A DNA stretch of 64,000 bases. Source: an uncultured Bacteroides sp. (GTDB lineage Bacteria; Bacteroidota; Bacteroidia; Bacteroidales; UBA932). Under the pieces are notes generated by a model that saw only the letters and a program-made list of their open reading frames with translations, was not told the DNA's origin and did no database searches. The position numbers were made by a program, and so were the translations under genes. Shown here in pieces: positions 1 to 8,822 of the stretch. The DNA lies in NCBI GenBank assembly GCA_945874355.1, contig CAMCGB010000009.1, positions 18,145 through 82,144 of the forward strand, read 5' to 3'. Each line of letters opens with the position of its first letter. Positions within the stretch are counted from its first letter, which is position 1.

Positions 1-843
1 ACTATCATTGACTATTCCATTTTCGACGCAGTCCGCGCAGGCTTCGGCAAGGTCGTGTACGTGGTCAGGGAGTACTTCCTTGAGCAGTTCAAGCAGACCG
101 TGGAGCAGAAGTACAGCAATGTTTTCTGCCCTGACGGACAGAAGCTCGAGTTTGTGTTCGTAACCCAGGAGCTTAGCAAAATCCCCGAAGGGTACAGCCT
201 CAATCCCGAGCGTCAGAAGCCCTGGGGCACCGCCCACGCCGTGCTTATGGCCGCAGATGCGATCAACGAGCCTTTCGTGGTCATCAACGGCGACGACTTC
301 TACGGCAGGGAGTCTTTTGAGATTGCCGCAAAGTGGTGCGAAAAGCATCAGGGCGGAGAGGGTGTTTACGGCATAGTTGGCTTCGAGCTGGACCACACCC
401 TGAGCGAATCCGGAGGAGTGTCCAGGGGCATATGCCACTACGACGCCGAAGGACACCTGACCGATGTTGTGGAGCACCTCAACATAGCAAAGAACGCCGA
501 AGGCAAGGTTATGGGAGACAACTCCATCACCGGGGAGACTGTCGTTCTGAACGGCAAGGACCTCTGCTCGATGAACATGTGGTGCTTCACTCCCGACTAT
601 TTCAAGCGCAGCGCCGTGATTTTCAAATCATTCCTTGACGCCAACTCGCAGGAGCTCAAGAAGGAGTTCTATATTCCTTATGCAATAGATGTGATGATAC
701 GCGAGCAGGGAGTGAACTGCGACGTGCTTTCAACCCCGGCCCACTGGTTCGGAGTCACCTACAAGGAAGACCGTCCTGCAGTGGTTGAGAAGTTTGCCGC
801 CCTTGCCGCTGAAGGAGTATATCCTTCACCTCTTTACAAGTAA
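1..843 (+). CDS. Nucleotidyltransferase family protein (5' truncated by window edge)
   Basis: Frame 1 is open from base 1, so the GTG at 55 in the ORF track is internal; 280 residues are visible and the N-terminus with the usual GxGTR-type nucleotide-binding loop lies outside the window. The visible part has the NTP-transferase fold signature: an IDY..FD.VRAGF segment, then WGTAHAVLMA and the metal-binding VVINGDDFYG near visible residues 95-105. Such enzymes transfer an NMP onto a sugar phosphate or a related phosphate, in the cytoplasm. The exact substrate cannot be told. The stop is 1 bp before the CPBP gene's ATG, so the two are probably co-transcribed. Confidence 0.85.
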   Translation, partial: TIIDYSIFDAVRAGFGKVVYVVREYFLEQFKQTVEQKYSNVFCPDGQKLEFVFVTQELSKIPEGYSLNPERQKPWGTAHAVLMAADAINEPFVVINGDDFYGRESFEIAAKWCEKHQGGEGVYGIVGFELDHTLSESGGVSRGICHYDAEGHLTDVVEHLNIAKNAEGKVMGDNSITGETVVLNGKDLCSMNMWCFTPDYFKRSAVIFKSFLDANSQELKKEFYIPYAIDVMIREQGVNCDVLSTPAHWFGVTYKEDRPAVVEKFAALAAEGVYPSPLYK

Positions 844-844
844 T

Positions 845-1729
845 ATGGCCAAACGGAAAATCAACAATTACGCTCTCCTGTCGGGCTACGATTATTTCGT
901 GCCCAACATCTCCCAGCTGTTCATACTCCTCGCCTTCATCATCCTGGGAGTCGTGCTGGGCAACCTGGTCACCCTGGCACTGAGCCTGATACCGGGGATG
1001 GGACAGGACGCGATGATGATAGTATCCTACCCTCTGATGTTCATCCCTGCGATGATTTATGCCAAATCCCGCAGCAGGAATATGAGCATCGGGGGTGAGG
1101 GCCTGAAGCTGGATAGCCGCACTTTCAGCCCCCTGTCCTTAAGCAAATGCATTCTTCTTGCCATCGGTGGAGCCGTAGCAATGTGGTTCTTCAGCGACCC
1201 TCTGGGAAGACTGCTTCCCGAGCCGGGCGAGATGATAAAGCAGCTTCTGGAGAGTATGACGCAGGGCAATATGATTCTGAATTTCATTTCGGTCTGCATC
1301 TTCGCTCCTTTCTTCGAAGAGTGGCTGTGCAGGGGTATGGTCCTCAGGGGCCTGCTCGGCAGCAATGTCAAGCCAGCCTGGGCGATAGTTATTTCGGCGC
1401 TCTTCTTCGCTCTCATCCATATGAACCCCTGGCAGGCTCTTCCTGCCTTCGTGATAGGCTCGATGATGGGTTATGTATACTATAGGACCGGCTCGCTGAA
1501 GCTCACGATGCTGATGCATTTCACGAACAATTTCCTTTCGCTCGTGCTGTCCAACATCGACGCTCTCAAGGACGTAGAGAGCTGGGCTGAAGTGCTTCCT
1601 GCCCCTTCATACTGGGCTCTTGTCGCCCTGAGCGTCCTGGTTGCCGCCGTCGTTATAGTCTGCTTCTCCAGGATTCCTGCCTCCCCTACCGGAGGCCTTG
1701 AGAAACGAAAAGCCCTAATCGAGCAGTAG
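845..1729 (+). CDS. CPBP family intramembrane metalloprotease (CAAX/Abi type)
   Basis: A 294-residue polytopic membrane protein. I start it at ATG 845, directly after the previous stop, not at the TTG at 785, which lies inside the upstream gene. The CPBP motifs are present in order: FFEEWLCRG (EExxxR) near residue 158, FFALIHMNPW (FxxxH) near 188 and HFTNN near 226, the likely metal-binding and catalytic residues. About eight hydrophobic segments are visible. Relatives cleave prenylated proteins or small membrane peptides; in bacteria many have unknown substrates. It is followed at once by a strong bidirectional terminator. Confidence 0.88.
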   Translation: MAKRKINNYALLSGYDYFVPNISQLFILLAFIILGVVLGNLVTLALSLIPGMGQDAMMIVSYPLMFIPAMIYAKSRSRNMSIGGEGLKLDSRTFSPLSLSKCILLAIGGAVAMWFFSDPLGRLLPEPGEMIKQLLESMTQGNMILNFISVCIFAPFFEEWLCRGMVLRGLLGSNVKPAWAIVISALFFALIHMNPWQALPAFVIGSMMGYVYYRTGSLKLTMLMHFTNNFLSLVLSNIDALKDVESWAEVLPAPSYWALVALSVLVAAVVIVCFSRIPASPTGGLEKRKALIEQ

Positions 1730-1730
1730 A

Positions 1731-1772
1731 ACAATAAAAAAGGTGGCCAAAATCAGCCACCTTTTTTATTGT
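1731..1772. terminator. Bidirectional intrinsic terminator
   Basis: A perfect 16-bp inverted repeat (CAATAAAAAAGGTGGC, loop CAAAATCA, GCCACCTTTTTTATTG) sits between two convergent genes. It carries an A tract and a T tract, so it can end both the + transcript (CPBP) and the - transcript (FKBP). Confidence 0.92.
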
Positions 1773-1785
1773 TGAGTAGAGAACT

Positions 1786-2577
1786 CTATTTTTCTTCATC
1801 CTCGCTAGCGACAGCCTTGCCTACCTTTGCGAGGGTAACGTCGAAGATAAGGGTGGAGTTGGGCTCGATAGCCTGATTGCCCTGGGCGCCGTAACCGAGA
1901 TCGGAAGGAATGTAGAGCTTGATCTTGCCGCCCTCACCTACGAGCTGCAGACCTTCCTGCCATCCGCGGATGACCTGGGTGAGAACAATCTGGATAGGCT
2001 CGCTGCCCTCGGGAGTCTCATCGAATACGGTTCCGTCAAGAAGAGAACCCTTGTAGTTTACCCATACGGTATCCTCTGCTGCAGGCTTAATCTCGCTTCC
2101 CGGCTCGAGAATCTCGTACTGCAGGCCTGACTCGGTGGTCTGTACGCCGGCCTTTGAAGCATTCTTTGCAAGGAAAGCCTCGCCCTTCTCCTTGTTCAGC
2201 AGGGACAGATAGTTGGCTCTCTTGTCGAGGAAGGCGTTGAAAGCGTTGTTGATGGAAGAGGGCTTGTGCTTGAACTGATCCTCATATCCGGGAGTCTGGA
2301 AGTTGCCCTCTGCCTTGAGAACAGCCTTGATACCCTTGGTAATCTCTGAATAGTTCAGGTCCTCGCCGAAATTGTAAGCCTTGAGGAAAGAGCCGAAATT
2401 GACACCCACCAGATAGCTGACCGAGTCAATCTCGGCTCTTGAAGGAAGGTAATCTTTTGCGCTCTTCGCTACGGCTGACTCGCTGCTGTTGACATCAGCC
2501 TCACCTGCCTGCTGGCCAGAGCAGGCAACCACACTCAGTCCAATTACAAGGACTGAAAGTACTTTGTTGATTTTCAT
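1786..2577 (-). CDS. FKBP-type peptidyl-prolyl cis-trans isomerase, lipoprotein
   Basis: 263 residues. The N-terminus is a lipoprotein signal ending in VVACSG (lipid-bearing Cys near residue 19), followed by a linker and an FkpA/Mip-like helical dimerisation region (about 45-140). The FKBP fold occupies roughly 150-255, with VWVNYKGSLLDG, VIRGWQEGLQ and the YIPSDLGYGAQG loop typical of an active isomerase. It probably helps fold periplasmic or outer-membrane proteins. It begins 29 bp after the ROK kinase stop, so it may be the last gene of the long minus-strand run; the terminator at 1731-1772 ends it. Confidence 0.92.
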   Translation of the reverse strand: MKINKVLSVLVIGLSVVACSGQQAGEADVNSSESAVAKSAKDYLPSRAEIDSVSYLVGVNFGSFLKAYNFGEDLNYSEITKGIKAVLKAEGNFQTPGYEDQFKHKPSSINNAFNAFLDKRANYLSLLNKEKGEAFLAKNASKAGVQTTESGLQYEILEPGSEIKPAAEDTVWVNYKGSLLDGTVFDETPEGSEPIQIVLTQVIRGWQEGLQLVGEGGKIKLYIPSDLGYGAQGNQAIEPNSTLIFDVTLAKVGKAVASEDEEK

Positions 2578-2606
2578 TTGATTTTATTTTGTTTTGTATG
2601 TTCCTT

Positions 2607-3569
2607 CTACAATTCCCAAGCCAGAGCTGAAGCACCGAGGATGGCGGCATCGGACTCCTTGAGGCTGGAGAATACGATTTTGATCTTTCCCTTCCAGAGC
2701 GGCAGCAGGTTCTCGTTCATGGCTTCGAGCATAGGCTCGTATATATACTCCTTCGCGCGGGCAAGTCCTCCGAAGAGTACGATGGCCTCGGGTGAAGAGA
2801 ATGCCACGAAGTCCGCAAAGCTGCGTCCGAGCATACGGCCGGTGTAGTCGAAGATCCTCCTTGCGAGGGCATCTCCGGCCTTTGCCGCATCGTAAACATC
2901 TTTGGATGAAATAGTTTCGACTTCCCTTAGAAGTGAAGGCTCATTGCTTGCCTCGAGCCACTCGCGGGCAGTCCTGGCAACTCCGGTAGCAGAGCAGTAG
3001 GTCTCCAGACAGCCGGTTTTGCCGCAGCCGCACTGGCGTCCGTTGTTCCTGACTGCGCAGGTATGGCCCAGCTCTCCGGCAAGTCCGTCGTGGCCGTAAA
3101 CCACCTTGCCGTCGATGACAATACCGCTTCCGACTCCGGTTCCGAGGGTAATCATAATGAAATGGCTCATACCCTTGGCGGCTCCGTAAGTCATCTCGCC
3201 CACTGCAGCGGCGTTCGCGTCATTTGTCAGGCTGACAGGAATTCCGTCCAGAAGCTCTGACAGTTTGGCTGCAAAGTCCACGCTCTTGTTGGCAGCCCAG
3301 GCGATATTGGGAGCAAAAGCCACCTGACCGGTGTAGTAGTTACCGTTGGGCGCACCGACTCCGATTCCCCTCACGTCGCCCTCAACCGAGGCGTCTGCAA
3401 CGCAGGCCTTGATGGCTGCGGCAAGGGCCTTGAGATAAGCGTCGGCATCATCACCGTAAGTGTCTGTCCTGATTACGGTCTGCGCAAGCACTTCTCCGCG
3501 CGCATTGACCACTCCTATTTTGGAGGTCTGTCCACCGACATCGACTCCAACTACGTGCTGTTTGTCCAT
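2607..3569 (-). CDS. ROK family sugar kinase (glucokinase-like)
   Basis: 320 residues, starting at ATG 3569 inside a TAATG overlap with the MFS permease stop; the longer 404-residue ORF merely runs back into that gene. GVDVGGQTSKIG is the N-terminal phosphate-binding loop. The ROK signature follows near residues 135-190 with LGTGVGSG, ELGH and the zinc-binding CGCGKTGCLE. The family phosphorylates glucose, fructose, ManNAc or similar sugars; glucokinase is the commonest activity in Bacteroidota. Translational coupling to a sugar permease supports uptake followed by phosphorylation of one hexose. Confidence 0.9.
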   Translation of the reverse strand: MDKQHVVGVDVGGQTSKIGVVNARGEVLAQTVIRTDTYGDDADAYLKALAAAIKACVADASVEGDVRGIGVGAPNGNYYTGQVAFAPNIAWAANKSVDFAAKLSELLDGIPVSLTNDANAAAVGEMTYGAAKGMSHFIMITLGTGVGSGIVIDGKVVYGHDGLAGELGHTCAVRNNGRQCGCGKTGCLETYCSATGVARTAREWLEASNEPSLLREVETISSKDVYDAAKAGDALARRIFDYTGRMLGRSFADFVAFSSPEAIVLFGGLARAKEYIYEPMLEAMNENLLPLWKGKIKIVFSSLKESDAAILGASALAWEL

Positions 3570-4852
3570 TATTCTACAGGTATATCTTTGTTGACATTCT
3601 TGCATCCCCACAGTGCATAGTAAAGAATGTAGAGAAGCATTGCAATAACGAGCCAATAGCTGGCCATATAGCCGGCATTCTTGGCGATAACGTCCTGAAG
3701 CAGAGGCATGATTCCACCGCCGACCACCATCATCATAAAGATTCCGGAAGCCTGCTCGGTGTACTTGCCGAGGCCCTCGGTGCTGAGGTTGAAGATTGCG
3801 CCCCACATAATGGAGGTGCAAAGTCCGCAGAGCACAAGGAACAGAGCTTTGACGGGAACTCCGGAAGCCATAAAGAAGCCTCTTTCAACGCTGTATCCAG
3901 GCATATTCATAACCAGGTCCCTGGGCAGAAGGATGGCCACGAGCACCAGGACAACAGCAGTAGAAGTCACTGCAATGACCTGGGTGCGGGTGCTGACCTT
4001 GCCGCTGATAAGAGAGCTCAGGGCTCTTCCCACCATCATAAGCAGCCAGTAAACGGCGGCGATAGCACCTCCGATGGCGGCACCGCTCTCGAGCAGTCCG
4101 GCACCCTTTTCAGATGCATCGGAAAGGTAGAAGTTCAGCTGGGAAGGGATACCGATCTCGATGCCCACATAGAAGAAAATGGCGACAACCCCGAGGACCA
4201 CGTGACGGAAGCTCCAGGCGCTGTGCTCATACTTGACATTCTTCCTCTCGAGCGCGGGCTCGGGGATGCTGACAAAGGAGATGATGATGAATGAGATGGC
4301 GAATACACCCATTGCAATGAACAGAAGGGGTGCGACATCGCTCATCGCGGTCTTGTCGGTAACAGTACCGATCAGGACACCCACCAGCAGAGGGGTAAGG
4401 GTTCCGGTCAGGGAGTTGAAAGTACCGCCGATCTGTATGTACTGGTTGCCCTTGTTTCCGCCGCCTCCGAGGAGCTTGAGCATAGGGTTGACCACGGTGT
4501 TGAGCATGCAGACGCAGAATCCGCAGACGAAAGCTCCCAGCAGATAGACATAGATTGCGCTGCCTCCCAGGAAGCTGAAGCTGGAAAGATACTGGATAAC
4601 TATGCCCACAAAACCGGTGGCGATGGCGATTAGGGTGGTCTTCTTGTAGCCGACCTTGACGAGCATCTTGCCCGCGGGGATACCCATAAACAGGTATGCG
4701 GCGAAGTTCATCATATTACCCATCATTCCTGCCCACTCATAATGGCCTCTCCAAATGTTTCCGAAGGGGGCGGCCATATTGGTGACGAATGAAATCATCG
4801 CGAAGATGAAGCACATCGTCACAATGGCGACCATATTGCTTTTCTTTTCCAT
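3569..4852 (-). CDS. MFS sugar transporter
   Basis: 427 residues with twelve hydrophobic segments and the MFS loop pattern GIPAGKMLVKVGYKKT near residues 58-73. The N-terminal AMISFVTNMAAPFG pattern resembles the FucP/GlcP-like sugar permeases common in Bacteroidota. It should be a proton-coupled inner-membrane importer. Its stop overlaps the ROK kinase ATG and it starts 27 bp after the acyl-CoA ligase stop. The sugar cannot be told from sequence alone; glucose fits the kinase partner. Confidence 0.88.
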   Translation of the reverse strand: MEKKSNMVAIVTMCFIFAMISFVTNMAAPFGNIWRGHYEWAGMMGNMMNFAAYLFMGIPAGKMLVKVGYKKTTLIAIATGFVGIVIQYLSSFSFLGGSAIYVYLLGAFVCGFCVCMLNTVVNPMLKLLGGGGNKGNQYIQIGGTFNSLTGTLTPLLVGVLIGTVTDKTAMSDVAPLLFIAMGVFAISFIIISFVSIPEPALERKNVKYEHSAWSFRHVVLGVVAIFFYVGIEIGIPSQLNFYLSDASEKGAGLLESGAAIGGAIAAVYWLLMMVGRALSSLISGKVSTRTQVIAVTSTAVVLVLVAILLPRDLVMNMPGYSVERGFFMASGVPVKALFLVLCGLCTSIMWGAIFNLSTEGLGKYTEQASGIFMMMVVGGGIMPLLQDVIAKNAGYMASYWLVIAMLLYILYYALWGCKNVNKDIPVE

Positions 4853-4879
4853 ATTGTTGATAGATTTAGTGTTACAAGT

Positions 4880-6793
4880 CTAGAGGGATTTGAGGTTCTT
4901 CTCGTTGAAGATGTCCTTGCCCTCTGCGGTCATAGCATATTCGATACGGTCCATATAGAACTTCTCGACCTTGCCGCGCACCATCTTCATAGTGGTATTG
5001 AGCATACCGTTCTGCTCGGTGAAAGGAGTCTCTCCCACAATGATGGAAGCGGGCAGCCACCTTTCGGGGAACATTCCGGCCTTCTTGCCGCCGGGACGGT
5101 AGGCGTCAACCTCAGCCTTGATGATTGAAAGCTGGGCCTTCTTACCTTCGAGGCTCTCGGGGTCGAGTCCGCTCTTCTTCACCTCCTCGGCGAGGGCGGT
5201 CTTGTTGGGAATTACCAGCACTACGGTGTAGGGGCTCTGGTTGTTGTAGAGCATACTGGTCTCGATGAACTTGGAGCCGTCGGCAAGGTTGTCCTCATAT
5301 CCTTCGGGAGAGTATTTCTCACCGTCGGCGGCTATCAGAAGGCTCTTGAAGCGACCGGTAACATACAGATACTCACGGTCTTCCTTGCACAGATAGCCTC
5401 TGTCTCCGGTATGCAGCCATCCGTCCACGATGGTCTTCGCAGTGGCCTCGGGGTTCTTCCAGTAGCCGGCCATCACATTCTCTCCGCGGATTACGATTTC
5501 GCCGGTCTGTCCGTCGGGAAGCTCATTGCCCTCCTCGTCGCAGATCTTGATGTCCATGGGCTTCACGGTGCGGCCTGAAGAGCCGAAGCGGGCGTGGCCC
5601 ATAGAGTTGGCGCAGATTACAGGGGTGGCTTCAGACAGGCCGTAACCCTGGAATACAGGCATTCCGATGGCGCAGAAATATCTCTGGAGCTCGATGTCCA
5701 GAAGGGCGCCTCCGCCGACGAAGAATTTCAGGCGGCCTCCGAAGCCCTCGCGGATCTTCGAGAACACGAGCTTGTCCATAAGGGCGTTGACGGGCTTTCT
5801 CCACCACATTTTCCAGCAGGGCTTGCCGGCGTTATAGTACTCGCGGTTGTAGATCTCGGCATTCTTCACACCCCACTCGTATAGCTTCTCGACGAATTTG
5901 CCCTTCTTCTTGATGGCTCCGTCGAAGCTCTTCTTGAAGTTGCGCGAAAGGGTGGGCACGCTCAGCAGCACGTGGGGACGCACTTCGCTGATGGCTGAAG
6001 GGATGTTCTTAAGCAGGCTGACGGTGCTCTTGCCGCAAGGAACGGTAGCGATGCTTCCGCCGCACTTCATCATCACATAGAAGCCGGCCACGTGCGCGAA
6101 GCAGTGGTCAAGAGGCAGGATGATGAGCATCACATTGCCCTCGTCGATGGAAATTACTGAAAGAGCCTGGTCCACATTGGCAGTATAGTTGCGGTGGGTC
6201 AGAAGTATGCCCTTGGGGTCGGCTGTGGTGCCGGATGTATAGCTGATATTGGCGTAGTCGTCAGGCAGAACTTCGGCGCTTCTCTTCTCCCTCTCGCCGG
6301 GATGCTCCTTGAGGAACTGCTCGCCAGCCTTGCGCACATCGTCCAGATAAATCTCTCCCTCCTTGAGCTCGATGGGGTCCATCACGATTACCTTCTCGAT
6401 GGCGGGGCACTTGCCTATCACGCGCCTGATTTTTTCAATCTGGGTCTGGGAAGCTACCACGAAACGGGAGTCGGAGTGGTTGATGCGGAAGGTCAGGTCC
6501 ATATCGGACTCCAGCTTGAAAGAAAGGGGAACATTGACCGCTCCGGCATAGAGGATTCCGAGCTCGGTGAATATCCAGTCGTTCCTTCCTTCGGAGATAA
6601 GGGCTACCTTTTCACCTTTCTTCAGGCCGAGGGCCATGAATCCGGCGGCGAGGAGGTGGGCCTGCTCACGAGTCTGGTTGAAAGAGGTTTCTGTCCAAAC
6701 TCCGTCAACTTTCTGTCTGAGGAAGGTGGCTTCGCCGTACTTGGCGGTATACTTCTCTACGAAATCAATGATGGTAGGTCTTTTCTGGTCCAT
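4880..6793 (-). CDS. Long-chain acyl-CoA ligase (AMP-binding enzyme)
   Basis: 637 residues of the ANL superfamily. Motifs in order: the P-loop YTSGTTADPKG near residue 184, GYGLSEATP near 392, GWLHTGDRG near 459 and the hinge region YVTGRFKSLL near 475. It activates a fatty acid to acyl-AMP and then acyl-CoA, probably at the inner face of the membrane, for lipid synthesis or turnover. Length and N-terminus match FadD-type ligases. It sits 27 bp after a deoxynucleoside kinase with no functional link evident, so the run may be only a housekeeping transcription unit. Confidence 0.92.
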   Translation of the reverse strand: MDQKRPTIIDFVEKYTAKYGEATFLRQKVDGVWTETSFNQTREQAHLLAAGFMALGLKKGEKVALISEGRNDWIFTELGILYAGAVNVPLSFKLESDMDLTFRINHSDSRFVVASQTQIEKIRRVIGKCPAIEKVIVMDPIELKEGEIYLDDVRKAGEQFLKEHPGEREKRSAEVLPDDYANISYTSGTTADPKGILLTHRNYTANVDQALSVISIDEGNVMLIILPLDHCFAHVAGFYVMMKCGGSIATVPCGKSTVSLLKNIPSAISEVRPHVLLSVPTLSRNFKKSFDGAIKKKGKFVEKLYEWGVKNAEIYNREYYNAGKPCWKMWWRKPVNALMDKLVFSKIREGFGGRLKFFVGGGALLDIELQRYFCAIGMPVFQGYGLSEATPVICANSMGHARFGSSGRTVKPMDIKICDEEGNELPDGQTGEIVIRGENVMAGYWKNPEATAKTIVDGWLHTGDRGYLCKEDREYLYVTGRFKSLLIAADGEKYSPEGYEDNLADGSKFIETSMLYNNQSPYTVVLVIPNKTALAEEVKKSGLDPESLEGKKAQLSIIKAEVDAYRPGGKKAGMFPERWLPASIIVGETPFTEQNGMLNTTMKMVRGKVEKFYMDRIEYAMTAEGKDIFNEKNLKSL

Positions 6794-6820
6794 ATTTCTG
6801 GTTTTTGGTTTATCTTGAAC

Positions 6821-7438
6821 TTAATCTTTAAAGAGGCCATACAGCTGGGCGTCAATCATATCCGTCACCTTCTCAAAGTCCTCGGGACGGTCTCCGAACT
6901 TGACATTGTCAGCGTCAATGACCAGCAGCTTGCCCTTGTAGGAGCTGATCCAGGCCTCGTACTTCTCGTTCAGCCCGGTCAGATAATCGATGCGTATGCT
7001 CTTCTCATAGTCGCGACCCCTCTTCTGGATCTGGGAGATGAGATTGGGGATGGTGGACTTGAGATAGATAAGAAGGTCGGGGTAGCCGACAAGCGACATC
7101 ATCAGATTGAACAGGTCGGTGTAGTTCTCGAAGTCGCGGGTGCTCATAAGCCCCATATCGTGGAGGTTGGGGGCGAAAATCTTCGCGTCCTCGAATATGG
7201 TCCTGTCCTGGACTATGATATCGTCCGTCTTGGAGATATCCACCACGTCCTTGAAGCGTTTGTTGAGGAAATAAATCTGGAGGTTGAACGACCATCTTGC
7301 CATATCGTCGTAGAAATCAGCAAGATAAGGATTGAAGTCGACAGACTCGTACTTGGGAGTCCAACCATAATGGGCAACGAGCATCTTCGTGAGGGTAGTC
7401 TTACCGCTGCCTATATTGCCTGCAATAGCTATATGCAT
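6821..7438 (-). CDS. Deoxynucleoside kinase (copy 1)
   Basis: 205 residues of the dNK/dCK/dGK family. The P-loop GNIGSGKTT is at residues 7-15, the DRT motif after the catalytic strand (VQDRTIFE) near 76, and the LID region with basic residues (QKRGRDYEKS) near 135. It phosphorylates deoxynucleosides to dNMPs in nucleotide salvage. The gene starts 39 bp after its close paralogue; well over half of the residues agree by eye, with differences concentrated around residues 35-75 and 80-110. Confidence 0.93.
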   Translation of the reverse strand: MHIAIAGNIGSGKTTLTKMLVAHYGWTPKYESVDFNPYLADFYDDMARWSFNLQIYFLNKRFKDVVDISKTDDIIVQDRTIFEDAKIFAPNLHDMGLMSTRDFENYTDLFNLMMSLVGYPDLLIYLKSTIPNLISQIQKRGRDYEKSIRIDYLTGLNEKYEAWISSYKGKLLVIDADNVKFGDRPEDFEKVTDMIDAQLYGLFKD

Positions 7439-7477
7439 ATCAAGTGTATGTTGTTATAATTCACAAATGTAAGAATA

Positions 7478-8092
7478 TTATTGGAAAAGGCCATACAACT
7501 CGGCGTCGATACGGTCCGTGATAAGGGAGAAATCTTCGGCCCTGTTCTCGAAATCCAGATTGTCGGCGTCGATTACCAGAAGCCTTCCCTTGTAGGAGGC
7601 AATCCAGTCCTCGTACTTACGGTTAAGGCCTTCAAGGTACTCGAGACTCATACTCTGCTCGTAGTCGCGGCCCCTTTTCTGGATCTGGCTTACAAGATGG
7701 GGCACACCGGCGCGAAGGTAAATCAGAAGGTCGGGAAGCTTGACCATAGACATCATCATCTCGAAAAGGAGCATATAGGTGTCATAGTCCCGCTGGGACA
7801 AGTTCCCCATTTCGAGATTGTTGCGCACGAAAATGTGCACGCCCTCGAGTATGGTCCTGTCCTGAATGACGACCCCTTCCGAGCGCCCGATTTCGAGCAC
7901 ATCCTTGAAGCGCATCGCAAGGAAATAGGTCTCCAGATTGTAGGACCAGCGGGGAATGTCCTTGTAGTAGTCTTCAAGATAAGGGTTGTATGTCACGGAC
8001 TCGTACTTTGGAGTCCAGCCGTAATGGGCGGCAAGGAGCCTTGTCAGGGTGGTCTTGCCGCTGCCTATGTTGCCTGCTATTCCTATGTGCAT
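7478..8092 (-). CDS. Deoxynucleoside kinase (copy 2)
   Basis: 204 residues starting at ATG 8092 (MHIGIAGNIGSGKTT); the 461-residue ORF in the track is an artefact of an open upstream frame. It has the same P-loop, IQDRTILE and QKRGRDYEQS motifs as copy 1. A perfect -7 box (minus strand, 8116-8123) lies about 24 bp upstream, so this is the first gene of the run. Tandem dNKs in Lactobacillus form a dAK/dGK heterodimer; a similar division of labour or a heterodimer is plausible here but inferred. Confidence 0.93.
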   Translation of the reverse strand: MHIGIAGNIGSGKTTLTRLLAAHYGWTPKYESVTYNPYLEDYYKDIPRWSYNLETYFLAMRFKDVLEIGRSEGVVIQDRTILEGVHIFVRNNLEMGNLSQRDYDTYMLLFEMMMSMVKLPDLLIYLRAGVPHLVSQIQKRGRDYEQSMSLEYLEGLNRKYEDWIASYKGRLLVIDADNLDFENRAEDFSLITDRIDAELYGLFQ

Positions 8093-8115
8093 AATGTTTC
8101 GATGGTATAGAACTA

Positions 8116-8123
8116 CAAATTTA
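8116..8123 (-). promoter_or_regulatory. -7 promoter box for the dNK-acyl-CoA ligase run
   Basis: TAAATTTG on the minus strand fits the Bacteroidota TAnnTTTG consensus and is placed about 24 bp before the kinase ATG. It is divergent to the box at 8137. Confidence 0.65.
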
Positions 8124-8136
8124 CTACAAAAGTTTG

Positions 8137-8144
8137 TAAATTTG
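8137..8144 (+). promoter_or_regulatory. -7 promoter box for the MBL-fold gene
   Basis: TAAATTTG lies only 5 bp before ATG 8150. If used, the mRNA would be leaderless or nearly so. Confidence 0.6.
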
Positions 8145-8149
8145 CCCTT

Positions 8150-8818
8150 ATGGAAATCACAAGAAGAATTTACAACCTGTTCGAAGAGAACACTTATATC
8201 ATAGCTTGTCCCGGCGGGGAAACGGTGGTCGTGGACCCGGGATTCTGCACTGAAGATGAGAAACGGGACTTCCTCTCGCAGCTGAAAGGGAATGTTTGCG
8301 CGGTGCTTCTGACCCACGCCCATCCGGACCACATCTACGGGGCCAAATTCCTGCAGGACGAGTTCGGAGCGAAAGTCTATATGAACCCTGCGGACAAGAG
8401 CACGATGCAGAGCCTTGGACGGATGGCGGAGCGATTCTCGATTGCAAAGCCGGACTGCTCTTTTGAGACAACTGACGCCGTCGAGCAGCAGCACATAATC
8501 GCCGGAGGGCTTGATTTCGAGGTCATTGCAACCCCAGGCCACAGCCCCGGAGGAGTCTGCTACCTGCTTGGGGAGGAGAAAATCCTTTTCAGCGGAGACA
8601 CCCTTTTCGCCGGAGCGATAGGCCGTAGCGACCTGCCGGGAGGAGAGTATGACGACCTTATACGCTCGATTATGGAAAAAGTGATTTTCCTCGATGCCGA
8701 CATCACCGTCCTTCCGGGACACGCAACAGAGACGAGCATAGGCAGGGAACGCACATCGAACCCCTTCCTGGAGCCCTTCAACGAGAGGGAGGAGATCGAA
8801 GAACTTAAAGAAGACTAA
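8150..8818 (+). CDS. MBL-fold metallo-hydrolase (glyoxalase II-like)
   Basis: 222 residues. The metal-binding motif THAHPDHIYG (HxHxDH) lies near residues 54-62, TPGHSPGG near 127-134, SGDTLFAG near 145 and the last ligand in LPGHATETS near 187. The length and the C-terminal NPFLEP suit the short glyoxalase II-like hydrolases that bind two metals. The substrate is probably a thioester, but the family is broad. It lies 4 bp before the U32 gene, so they form one unit. Confidence 0.88.
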   Translation: MEITRRIYNLFEENTYIIACPGGETVVVDPGFCTEDEKRDFLSQLKGNVCAVLLTHAHPDHIYGAKFLQDEFGAKVYMNPADKSTMQSLGRMAERFSIAKPDCSFETTDAVEQQHIIAGGLDFEVIATPGHSPGGVCYLLGEEKILFSGDTLFAGAIGRSDLPGGEYDDLIRSIMEKVIFLDADITVLPGHATETSIGRERTSNPFLEPFNEREEIEELKED

Positions 8819-8822
8819 AGCG

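Noticed and set aside
2607-3821. 404-residue version of the ROK kinase
   Set aside because: The extra 84 residues overlap the MFS permease in another frame; ATG 3569 fits the family N-terminus.
6194-7459. 421-residue plus-strand ORF over the acyl-CoA ligase and kinase genes
   Set aside because: Antisense to two well-recognised genes; no motif.
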